Shown here: one piece after another, positions 10,630 through 21,350 of the stretch
Layout of the letters: each line of letters opens with the position of its first letter
Numbering within the stretch: the stretch's first letter is position 1
Assembly: GCF_003711515.1 (NCBI RefSeq)
Contig: NW_021167090.1
Span: 689,346 to 753,345 of the forward strand
Direction of reading: 5' to 3'
Source: Sodiomyces alkalinus F11
Lineage: Eukaryota > Ascomycota > Sordariomycetes > Glomerellales > Plectosphaerellaceae
Length of the DNA: 64,000 bases
Made by a program: the position numbers and the translations under genes
Notes under the pieces: model-generated
What the model was told of the DNA's origin: nothing
Seen by the model: the letters and a program-made list of their open reading frames with translations, nothing else
Database searches by the model: none

Positions 10630-13600
10630 ATGACAATCGATTACATAGATGACCAAGAGCCTATCGCCATTATTGGCATGGCATGTCGTCTTCCCGGGGA
10701 TACTTCGTCGCTGGGGGATCTATGGGATATGATCAGCCATGCCAGGACAGGCCACGGCAAGGTTCCTGCTGACCGGTGGGATGCTGATATCTTGCATCAT
10801 CCAGATCCTGACCGAAAAGGAGGAGTATGTTCTTGTTGTCTTACTTAGCCCCTTAGTATATCGCAGAAAGCTTCCGCTCACACAAAGCCAAACAGATCAG
10901 TGTCAAGCACGGCTACTTCCTCCAACAAGACATCGGCCACTTTGATGCCCCCTTCTTTTCCACCACAGCCAAGGAGGCGGCCGCCATGGACCCCATGAAG
11001 CGTCTTCTTCTCGAAGTCAGTTACGAAAGTATCGAAAACGCCGGCATTCCCGTCGAGAAACTGATGAACAGCCCAACGGGATGCTACGTCGGCTGCATGA
11101 CCAACGACTACGAGATGCTCTCGCTCCGGGACATGTACGATATCGGCCACACTGCCGCATCAGCCACCAGCGAAGCCATGACCGCAAACCGCGTGTCATG
11201 GTTCTACGGGCTTAAAGGTCCCAGCTTGACGCTCGACACGGCTTGTTCGTCGAGCTTGTACGCTTTGCATCTTGCCTGCCAGTCTCTCAGGTTAGGCGAG
11301 ACCAACATGTCCCTAGTGGCCGGTGTCAACCTCCTCCTCTTCCCCAATACCATGCATCAGTTGTCGGCTATGCACATGTTGAGTCCGGAGGGCATTTCGC
11401 ATACGTTTGATGATCGCGCCAATGGCTATGGTAGGGGTGAGGGGATCGCCTGTGTTGTCGTCAAGCGGCTCTCGGATGCCCTGCGTGACGGGGATACTAT
11501 CCGAGCCGTCGTCAGAGGCACCGGTGCCAATGCCGATGGAAAGACCCCCAGCATCACACAGCCTAGCAGCCAGGCACAGGCAGAGCTCATCACGAGCACT
11601 TACAAAACCGCCGGGCTGGACCTGACCGAGACACAGTATTTCGAGTGCCATGGTACAGGCACTCCTGTCGGTGTAAGTGGGCTGGGAAGCACAGCATTAG
11701 GAACATGGTGTTTATCTCCACTCCCTCTGATGCACCGAGAACTGACGGACAAATTCCCTCCAGGACCCCATCGAGTTGGAAGCTCTAGCCTCGACATTTG
11801 GCGCCGCCAGGGCTGCAGCCGGCCTAGGCCCCTTATACATCGGCAGCATCAAACCCAACGTCGGCCACACCGAAGGCTGTTCCGGGCTAGCCGGCATCTT
11901 CAAGGCCGTCGCTTGTCTGGAAAGCGGCAAGCTGGCGCCAACGTACGGAGTCGAGACCATCAACCCCAAACTCAAGCTCGCCGACTGGAACCTAACCCTA
12001 CCCCGCGAGACAACGCGGTGGCCGACGCGGGGACAGCGCCGCGTGAGCGTCAACTCGTTCGGCTTCGGAGGCGCCAACGCCCACGCCATCCTCGACGACG
12101 CGCACCATTACCTCGCCAGCCGGGGTCTCGTCGGGCACCACAGCACCACGACCCCCGAAGACGACGACGGGGACGACTCCGAGTCCGGTATCAGCGCCGG
12201 GCCCGCCACGCCCATCTCTGAGACGGAGCTGTCCACGAAACGTCTGTTCGTCTTCAGCTCCAAGGACCAGGCTGGTCTGCAACGGCTGGCGAAATCGTAC
12301 GGCGAGGCCCTTTCCAAGGCTCGCGTGGATGGTGAGGAGTACAAATACCTCGTCAACCTCGCCTACACACTGTCAGAGAGGCGCTCGCATTTCGATTTTC
12401 GCGGGTTCTGCGTCGCGCCCTCTCTCAAGGCGCTTACGTCCCAGCTAGCCAAGGGTCTTGTCAAGACGAAGCGCTCCCCTCGTCAGAAGACCAACCTCGT
12501 GTTTGTGTTTACCGGACAGGGAGCTCAGTGGCCTGCTATGGGCGTTGAGTTGTTGCGAAACCCGCAGTTTGGGGAGAGTGTGCAGAAGTCGCAGGTCTAT
12601 CTGGAGGATCTCGGTTGCAGGTGGAATGTTGTTGAGGAGCTTCGAAAGACGGACGACTCCCGCATCAACCTCCCTGAATTTAGCCAGACGCTTTGCACGG
12701 TGGTTCAGGTTGCGCTCGTGGAGCTGTTGAGATGCTGGGGAGTTCATCCGAGGGCGACGGTAGGGCATTCGAGTGGCGAAATTGGTACGAGCCCTTTACC
12801 CCTTTACCCCTTTACCCCTTTTACCCCTTTTTTTTTTTACCCCTTTTCCCTTGGCCACCCCTTTTTCTTCTCTTTTTTGTTACATCTTATATCTTACACT
12901 AAAACCGAGACTAACAATACTGCAGCCGCTGCTTATGCTGCCTCCTACATCACCCACGCCGACGCCATCAAGATCGCCTACGTACGAGGCCTCCGGTCCG
13001 CAGCAGTCACCAAGAATGGCGCCATGCTGGCAGCAGGCGTATCTCGAGAAGAAGCGCAAAAGTACCTCGCCGAGGTGCCGCCCTCGTCAGCCGTGGTGGC
13101 GTGCATCAACAGTCCATCCAGCATAACCCTCTCAGGCGACGTCGAATCCATCGACAAGCTCGAAAAGCTCATCTCGGGCGACGCCAAGTTCGCGCGCAAG
13201 CTGAAGGTCAAGACGGCCTACCACTCGCCGCACATGGAGACGGTCGCGCAGAGTTACCTCGAGAAGATGGGCCACATCGCCACTGTCTCGGGCGAAGGAG
13301 ATGGAACCCCCGGCGGCACGGAGCGAACGTTCATGTATTCGTCGCTCACGGGTGGACTGGTGTCCCCTGACGACCTGAGCGCGCAGTATTGGGTCTCCAA
13401 CATGTGCGCCCCCGTCGAGTTCTCCACGGCCGTGACGAGCCTGCTCGCCCACGACCACGCATCAGGGGGGAAGCAGAAGAGAAAGTCACACGTCGCCTGG
13501 GACGGGTTCGTCGAGATTGGTCCTCATGCTGCGCTCAAGGGACCCGTTCAGCAGATTATGACCGCCAGCGGAAACAAGACGGCCAAGGAAGCCGCTTACA

Positions 13601-16600
13601 TGTCCATGCTCTCTCGTGGCGAGGACGCCACGGAGTCGAGTCTCGCCGTGGCTGGGAAGCTCTGGGCGATGGGTCATGCCGTTGACTTGTACAACGTTAA
13701 CGGACACGGCCGTCTCTCTCCCAGCCTGCCCCTGAAGCCGCTGTCTGATCTTCCCCCTTATCCGTGGAACCATGCGAGGAGGTTCTGGCACGAGGCCTAC
13801 TCGACCAGGTCGAACCGGTTCCCTTCGGCGCCGCGGACCGATTTGCTCGGTGTGCCTGTTGACATGCAAAACAGATTCGAACCAAAGTGGAGGAACCATC
13901 TGCGCATTTCGGAGAACCCCTGGATCGAAGATCACCAGATCACGGGGACCACGCTCTACCCTGCGGCGGGCATGTTGATCATGGCTCTTGAAGGTGCCAT
14001 GCAACTGCGTGACACGGGCAGGAAGCTGCAGGGGCTCAGGTTTCGAGACGTCAGCTTCGAACGTGGTCTCGTCGTCCCGGCGGACGAGGACGGGGCGGTT
14101 GAAACCTCACTCAGCCTGTTGCCAGACAGGGATGTGGTGGGACAATACGGGTTCACCATTTTCTCCACGACCAACTCGACTTCCTGGACGAGGCACTGCC
14201 GCGGCACAGCGACGCTCGAGTATGCTCCCCCGGGCAAAGGGGAAGTCGAGGACCCGGCGACGAGAGATCTGCAATGGGCCAAGCACACCGCCATCTACAA
14301 CCAGCTCATCGGAGACGCATCGGGCGAGGACGTGGACGTCGACGCGTTCTACAACCACCTCCAGACCATCGGCATGGAATACGGCCCCCTCTTCCGCAAC
14401 GTCGTCTCCCTCAGGGCGTTGCCCTCGATGAAATCATCCCACGGCATCGTCGCGATCCCGGACACCAGGTCAGCCATGCCCGAGAACTTCGAGTACCCGC
14501 ACATCATGCACCCTGCCGCCATGGATGCCATCTTCCACCTCCTCCTGGCCGCTTTCAACGACGGTCGACCGGTCGACGAGGCGGCCGTGCCGTATAGCAT
14601 TGGCGACATGTTTGTTGCGGTGGACCAGCCTCACGGCGCGGGTGGCAGGTTCCAGGGATATGGCCAGTTGACGTATAAGAGCGACGACGGCCATGAAATT
14701 GCCGGTAACTTGATCGTGTCGGACGAGACGTGGTCGGGGCCCAAGTTGACGGTGAAGGACTTTGCGCTGCGTCAGGTCACGTCGGCGCATGCTTCCAAGA
14801 CTACTACGGACGCCAGGGATATGAAGAAGTGTGCCCGCGTTGACTGGTCCCGCGAGTTCCCCTTAATCGAGAGTCTCAAGGACATGGCAGACGTCCTGGC
14901 CAACTTGGACGCTGAAGAAGTCAAGGTTCCTTCTGAAGTCTTCCTCCTCGTCCCCTCGGTCGAGTCTCGCGCAACATCAGCCCTGGTATCAACTCTGACA
15001 GAAACTCTCGCCTCCTTGAACATTACAACGAGTGAAAAGAACCTCACCACCATTGACCAGGAGAATTTGATCGGGACATACATCGTCTCGCTATTAGAAG
15101 TCTCCTCTCCTCTCATCTACTCCTGGTCCGCCGCCGAATTCGCATCCTTCAAGAACATCGTCTCCAAGGCAGACCACCTCTTCTGGGTCACCAGGGGCGG
15201 TCTCCTAGAGAACTGGGCCGGCGGCGCTGACTTCGCCCCAGCCCAGGGCCTGCTCCGAGTCCTCCGAAACGAGTACACGCTGACCAGACTGCCGCATCTG
15301 GACCTCTCGGCCCCGTTCGACCTCGCCAGCCCGTTGAATGCCGAGCTGATCGCCAAGGTATGGCTCGCGTCGCTGGGGCCGGACGCTGAGATGGAATTCG
15401 CCGAGTCGGCGGGCAGGATTCATGTCCCGCGCGCGGTGGACGAGCCTGGATTCGATGCGGAGCTGCGTCTTGCAAGCGGTGATCCGAAACCCGTCGAGAC
15501 GAGGCTTGGGGACTTGTCAAACAAGCCCCTGAAACTGGCCGTCGACCCGGTCTCCCTGAAATGCCGGGGTGATGAGGACGTTGCCATGAGGGACGCGGCG
15601 CTTGGTTCTGAGCATGTCGAGATTGAGGTCGAGCTTGTAGGACTCGCGTCTCGCAGCTGCTGGGCCAGGGATGCCGTCGGCGTGGTTTCGCGCTGTGGCG
15701 ATCAGGTCCGTCTCCTCTCAGTCGGACAGCGTGTCGCCGTCATCCATAGCGAAGCCAACAAGACGAAGATGCGCCTACATCAAAGCCAGGCCGTACCGAT
15801 TCCGGTGGGCTTGTCTCCCCTGGACGCCTCGAGCCTGTCTTTCCCTTTTGTCAGCGCGCTGTATGCCCTCCGCGAAACGGCCTCCCTGCGTCGCGGACAG
15901 AGCGTGCTCGTCAACAGCGCCGCCAGTGATCTGGGCCAGGCTGCCGTCCAGGTCGCCGGGATGATTGGTGCCAGAGTATTCGCCCTGGTCGCCAGCAGGA
16001 CTGAAAAGGAGATTCTCACTACCAAGTACGGTCTGTCGACGTCACAGATCTTCGATTCCAACTTGGAGACTTTCATCGCCGCTATCGATGAAGCCACCGA
16101 GGGTCGCGGTGTAGATGTCATCTTCAACCCTCGCGTTAACGCTGCCACTGCCACAAGCGCACGTATCATGGGGGACTTTGGTTACTTCCTCGACTTGAGT
16201 AGCGAGGGTGAAGCGTCGTCTGGCCCGGCCGTTTGTCTGCCGGCGTCTAAGCGCAATGCTACCCTCGCGCGTGTCGACATGGACCGGGTCATCGAGCATC
16301 AGCCTAAGGTTGCCACTACGCTTCTTCACCAGACGTTCCAGGATCTTGCCCGCCGTCAGTTGATCACCCCTCCTGCTCCCATTACCACCTATTCTGTACA
16401 GGATCTTCACAAGGCGGTCGAGACGCTAAAGACCCCCGAAACCGTCTCCGGCAGGGTCGTCGTGTCGTTGGATGAAGATGCTACCATCCTGGCCATGCCA
16501 CCGCCTGCACAGCCTCTCGTCCTCGAGGAGGATGCCACGTACGTCCTCGCCGGTGGTTTGGGCGCTCTCGGCCTCGATATCGCCAACATGATGGTAAAGC

Positions 16601-17787
16601 ACGGCGCCAAGCACCTCGTCTTCCTTTCAAGATCCGGCGGCAGCAAGAACGAGAAGGACCTGGAAGGCTTCCGCGCCCGTGGCTGCCAAGCCGAGGCCTT
16701 CCCGTGCGACGTAACCGACGCATGTAGCGTCGCCACCGTCTTCCAAGCCCTCAAGTCCCGAGGCCGCACCATCAAGGGCATAGTCCAGTGTGCCATGGTC
16801 CTGGAGGACACCATCTTCGACAACATGACCCACGAGAAATGGACGCGCGCCTTCCTCCCCAAGACGCGCGGATCCCGCAACCTCCTCGCCCAGCTCTGGC
16901 CCGGCGACGACCCTTTCTTCCTCCTCCTCTCCTCCATCACCGGCATCATCGGCAACACCGCCCAGGCAAACTACGCATCCGGCAACACCTTCGAGGACGC
17001 CCTGGCCAGCCACGCCCGCGCCCACCTCGGCATCCGCGCCACCAGCATCGACGTCGGCCTCGTTTCCGACTCGTCCCACTTCACCGCCGCAGGTGAGTTC
17101 GGGGACCTCGACCACTATCTCCACCGCTACCAGCACGGGTGGACGGGCCTTCAGACGAACCTGGACGAGTTGCGCGTGGCCCTCACGGCCGTGATGCGCG
17201 GTGCGACGGCCGACGGGGGCCGCATCCCTGGCCAGTTTGTCCTGGGGCTGGGTGACAAGCTTGTCCGGAAGCGCGGCGGGACCGGATTTGAGCGCGACCG
17301 GAAGTTTGACCTGCGTGTCGTCCAGGTTGTTGTCAATGAGGGGGCTCGGGGGGGCGGCGTTAAGGAGGAGTCGGTGGGTGAGAAGCTTGCTGCTGCTGCG
17401 ACGCTGGCGGAGGCGGCTGCGGCGGTTGAGGCGAGCTTGAAGACGCAGATTGCCGGTTCTATTGGCGTCGGTGTTGATGAAGTGGATGTGCAGCGGCCCC
17501 TGCCGGATTTTGGAGGTAAGTCATGTCGGTTGTCGTTCGTTGATGTTGCCCCAGCGTTCCTCGTTGTTACCGTCAACTGGCTTTGTGATACTGATACTGA
17601 CTCGGGTGTAGTGGATTCTCTCAACGCAGTCGAGATCCGGAACAGGGTATTAAAGGAAATGCAGAGCGAGATTTCCGTCTTTGAGTTGCTGAGTGCCACG
17701 CCCGTGACGGATTTGGCCGTCAAGATTGCCTCGAGAAGTGGTTTGGTCAGTTCGGAGGCTCGTCAGGATGTGCAGGGAGGAGGATGA
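10630..17787 (+). CDS. Reducing type I polyketide synthase (KS-AT-DH-ER(degenerate)-KR-ACP)
   Basis: Iterative fungal PKS, about 2252 residues. Exons are 10630-10824, 10896-11672, 11764-12784, 12926-17515 and 17612-17787. KS spans about 8-430, with DTACSSS (Cys about 182), ECHGTGTPVGDP restored by intron 2, and NVGHTEG. AT spans about 550-900, with FTGQGAQW and GHSSGE (Ser about 660). DH spans about 980-1240, with HxxxGxxxxP in DHQITGTTLYPAAG and Asp in AAMDAIFH. No methyltransferase is seen; a structural non-catalytic region lies at about 1250-1530. The ER-like region (about 1535-1845) lacks the usual NFxDxLxxLG block and has ASDLGQ in place of GGVGQ. KR spans about 1860-2060, with GGLGALG, SSITG and NYASGN. 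ACP spans about 2165-2240; intron 4 is inside its GVDSL motif. No thioesterase domain, so release is likely in trans, probably by the neighbouring FSH hydrolase. Product unknown. Confidence 0.96.
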
Positions 17788-18254
17788 AAATCATCATGTT
17801 CATGGAACCTGTTTCGATGATTGGTTTTCTAAATTTCTTTTTTCTTTCTTGTTCGTCGAGGCCGCGTTTCTCTTAGCACAAGGTAGTCGTTATGATATAA
17901 ATTTGATGTCTGTATTCACAACTATACGGTCTGGAAGTTGAACTGTTAAGAACACGTGCATCCATTGCTGCTATCTCCGGAGATATCTATGTAGAAACTT
18001 CTCTTGAAATTCTTCTTAGCTCTTCTATGAGATTGGAAGGAAGTTGGCTCATTCCTATCGATGTACCCCCTGACCGCGTCTTGAATCGTCCATCTCTAGA
18101 TATCAGTGATCACACTTCCCGGAAGACAACACCCCCCAGCTGCACGTTTACCCAGAGGCAAACACTCTTAGAACACCAAGAATGCAAGCTACCCATGAGC
18201 AGCCGACATGCAGATAGCACAGTTCAATCTTGAACTTTTGACCATGAATACTAT
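17788..18254. other. Convergent 3' flank between PKS and cytochrome b5 genes
   Basis: A 467-bp interval receiving the 3' ends of two convergent genes. I see no gene or notable repeat in it. Confidence 0.5.
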
Positions 18255-18977
18255 CTAAGTAAGATGGACCGGCCGTGGGATGAGAGCCGGATAGGCAAAA
18301 GGCTCCTTCGTATGCTGCAAAGTCTTGTTGAACTGCACCGACAAGTATCCCAGACCGACAGCAGCAAGCGATGATGCGAGCAGAGCTCCCCCCCAGAACG
18401 CCACGGTCACATCCAGACTATCAGGTGCTCTCAAGCGGCCCACCAGCCCCCCTATTGCAGGCAGATGCAGATATTTGGCAAAAGCCCCGCCCACGATAGA
18501 TAGCAAAACAAGCCAAACCACATGTTTGGGGACGTCTTTCAAGCCGAGGCTCCCGGTAGTGGCCTTTGCTGTCGGGGCGCCAAGAATCGCACGAGTGAAT
18601 GACCCTTTTCCAGCTATTCCTTCGCCTCTGGGAGAGTCGGAGTGGACATGGACGTAACCCTCCAAGTCCCCGACGTAATACCGCTCCAGAGTGACCTTGG
18701 CGCTGTCGCTGTGTCCGGCATAGTCATATGTCTCGGTGCCATCTATGCCGGCGCATTCCAGAAGCACATCGATGCCGCCGGGATGGTCGGTTACGAAGTC
18801 CGACAATTGATAGACTGGATTGCGTGCATGTGGTGAGTTCAGCACAATGCACTGTGTAAGATAGAAAGGGAAAGGAAAAAGAATCGCACCCTTTCCTTGA
18901 ACGGCAACCCAAAGGTCTTCTTTGGTGTTGTGCTCGGTGAGCTCGGTGAAGGTCACGATACGACGAGATGCGGGCAT
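18255..18977 (-). CDS. Membrane-anchored cytochrome b5 domain protein
   Basis: Predicted 215 residues. The ATG at 18977 (CACCATGCC context) is preferred over an in-frame ATG six codons upstream. Exons are 18890-18977 and 18255-18814. The 75-bp intron has donor GTGCGA and acceptor ATCCAG, and is itself open and a multiple of three. Splicing gives the cyt b5 core DLWVAVQGKVYQLSDF, then HPGG with the first heme His and YAGHSDSA with the second. The tail has two hydrophobic helices (VVWLVLLSIVGGAFAKYL and about 25 residues near FWGGALLASSLAAVGLGYL), so it is probably an ER membrane protein. It sits next to the PKS and in the same region as a P450, which suggests electron delivery to the cluster oxidase; this is inferred. 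Confidence 0.93.
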   Translation of the reverse strand: MPASRRIVTFTELTEHNTKEDLWVAVQGKGAILFPFPFYLTQCIVLNSPHARNPVYQLSDFVTDHPGGIDVLLECAGIDGTETYDYAGHSDSAKVTLERYYVGDLEGYVHVHSDSPRGEGIAGKGSFTRAILGAPTAKATTGSLGLKDVPKHVVWLVLLSIVGGAFAKYLHLPAIGGLVGRLRAPDSLDVTVAFWGGALLASSLAAVGLGYLSVQFNKTLQHTKEPFAYPALIPRPVHLT

Positions 18978-19904
18978 GGTGTTTAGATTTTGCAATACCG
19001 GGAGATGTATGTTTCTCTTAAAAAAAAGGTATCACTTGGCACAGAAAGAATAAAAAGACCATTCAACGCTCAACGCCGGATCCATTTTGCGAAATACACC
19101 CGAGATATGTCCCCCATACCACTTCTACGAGCCAGGTTCCAAGTGAACACATGCACCTCTAGGCAAGTCTCTTCGGAACTTCTAATTCAGAACCATCATT
19201 ATCAACATTGGATAGGAAAGGTTTACTCCGTATAAACCTCACAGACCCCAGCCCGGCCCACAAATATCCACTGTTCTCCCACTCTGGCTCCTCGGCGGGC
19301 CTGGGATGACGGGGCTCCCCATTACGGCGCGGACCGGGACCGAATCGGGAGCCCGTCGGGACGGACGAAAAGGGTAAATGCCAAGAAGAGCACCATCCCG
19401 AACAAGCGCTTATTCTCTATTAATTCCCCCTTTTCTTTCCCGGCTGATCGGCGAATCTTGACTTTAGACGAGTCCGCCTGGCTGTCATGCAAATATTATT
19501 CTTTTCTTGACGGGGCACTGGGAGCGGTAACGATACCGTCTGGTCGCAAAGACACGCCGGCGCATGCAGCATGGCTGGGAACTGGGGGGATTTTCAATAA
19601 TGGTTTCGCTAGCTGGGTAGCTGCGGAGGACAAGGTGCGCCTAGGAAGCTATAATAATGAAAAGAAAAGTAGGATCGGGAGAAAACATAGGTGAACCACC
19701 GTGGAGCAGGTCTCAACGTTCCTAACGCCCGTCCTAACGCCCATCCTAACGCCCATCCTAACGCCCGTTCCATTGACCGTAACCCTCGACAGGACCCTCC
19801 AAGAGGGAAAGAAACATACCAGGCAGAGAAAAGAAAAAGAAAAAGAATATTGAAGGAAACGTGCCATCCACATTCGGACCTCCTTCTCCCTTACAGTCTC
19901 GACC
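18978..19904. other. Intergenic region between cytochrome b5 and 2EXR genes
   Basis: About 0.9 kb. It contains the 5' flank of the cytochrome b5 gene and the 3' flank of the 2EXR gene, plus a short 12-bp tandem repeat at 19,721-19,768. No supportable gene. Confidence 0.5.
19721..19768. repeat. 12-bp tandem repeat, four copies
   Basis: Four head-to-tail copies of CCTAACGCCCRT. The unit resembles but is not the fungal telomere repeat. Confidence 0.95.
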
Positions 19905-21350
19905 TCATCGACGGACCAGCACCTCCCGCCCAAAGACGAAATCAAACTTCTCTCCTCTCCCAAAAACGAACATCCCCGGCGGCGTGTCAAAGGGGACAGT
20001 ATGCGGCACTGCGGTGGCAGAAGTGGCGGTAACGACCTGTCGCCGGGCGGCCCGGGCCGACTTGAACGTCTTGAGAGCGCGGCCAGCGGGAGAGTTCTCG
20101 CCGCAAGCAGACGCGAAGCCGCGCTTCTTGTCGGTCTTCTTCTTCGCCGTGGGACAATTCAACATCGGCGCGTGGGCTGTCCGGGGCTCGACGGTATCCC
20201 ATTGGCAGGCGAGCACCTTGAATTGGACGTCATGCGGGTTCGGATGGCGGTACCGCGTGGTGGTGCTGCGGACTGCGTAGGTACGGAAGTTTTCTTGGAC
20301 CCAGCTGAGGGTCTGGAAGACGCGCGAGGAGACTGCCCAGTCGTCGCTGTTGGGGGACGATACCTCGAAGAAGGTCCGGTCCTTGCTCCGGAAGCCATGT
20401 GGTCCTGTCGCGTGTCATGGTCGGTGCATATGAATGTAATAATTATATTGTACATGTCTGAGACATAGGATATGAAAGAAGAAAAAAGGAAAAAAGAAAG
20501 AAAAAAGCAACTTACGTCTCTTTGCAGACGTGTTGGAATCGTCGTCCCGGCGGTCGGCATCCCGGCGGTCAGCAGACTTCTTTGGCAGGATGAGGTAGTC
20601 GATAAAGTAGAAGGTCTGTAAGTTGGGAAGCTGCCTTGCCAGGAACTGAAAGACGTGGACGGGGTATGTCCTCTCGGTAAATAGGTCGTGCTGGCGGTGG
20701 CAGCGAGAACATGGGTTGCACTTGGTCTCCCACTGATGGCAGTAGGGGATGGCGAGATGGCGGATCCCTTCAAGACCGGGACATTGGACGTCGTGACGGA
20801 TGCGGCAGCCATTGTAGAAGCGGTCGCTGGACATGTAGTCGAGACAGATGATGTCCCGGGACCCGCGGTCGAGGAAGACGGTATTACCGTCGGGCAACTT
20901 GATGCTGGCGGGGTGGTGGACCAGTCGGCGGACGACTTGGGCAGCTTCGACACAGGACGCCGATAAGGTGGACAAGCGGTGATTGGTGCCGACGTAACGA
21001 GACAAGTCAGCGCGCGGGTGGGGGTAGATTGGCGCCAGGTGGGCCTTGCGAATCCTGATGGCGGCGTTGGATCTGGAAGGGTGGTGGCCCGCAGTAGCAG
21101 TGTCGTCAGTCGGGTGCTGCTGGGCCACCTGAGCGCCGTGGCTGATGTCGGAGTCGATGCTAACGGTGTCGGACGAGACAGCCGAGTCGGGGTCTACGAC
21201 GACCTTGAGAAAATGCATGCCAGGTTCGAGCATGGCATGTTCCCAGATCTCGTAGCGGAGTTCGGCGGGAAGCGCAGCGAAGCGGGGAAGGGAACGGGCC
21301 TCGGGAGGGATGTCGAAGCGAACGGGGGCCGTTGTCCAAGCGGAGGCCAT
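19905..21350 (-). CDS. 2EXR-domain protein of unknown function
   Basis: Predicted 444 residues. Exon 1 is 20516-21350 and exon 2 is 19905-20404. The phase-1 intron has donor GTAAGT and acceptor GACAG. The N-terminal signature RFAALPAELRYEIWEHA is the F-box-like opening of the 2EXR domain, a large fungal family without known biochemical function. Later features are a Cys-rich short stretch (CNPCSRCHRQHD) and a Lys/Arg-rich C-terminal third. No signal peptide or membrane helix. The nearest flank holds the cytochrome b5 gene 0.9 kb away, but nothing ties it to the cluster. Confidence 0.85.

Noticed and set aside
10861..10880. Alternative acceptors for PKS intron 1 (TTAG and CGCAG)
   Set aside because: TTAG would insert about 16 atypical residues and CGCAG breaks the frame; the AACAG acceptor at 10,895 gives the expected RKGGISVKHGYFL.
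19721..19768. Internal telomere-like repeat
   Set aside because: The 12-bp unit contains CTAAC, but its period and sequence do not match TTAGGG/CCCTAA.
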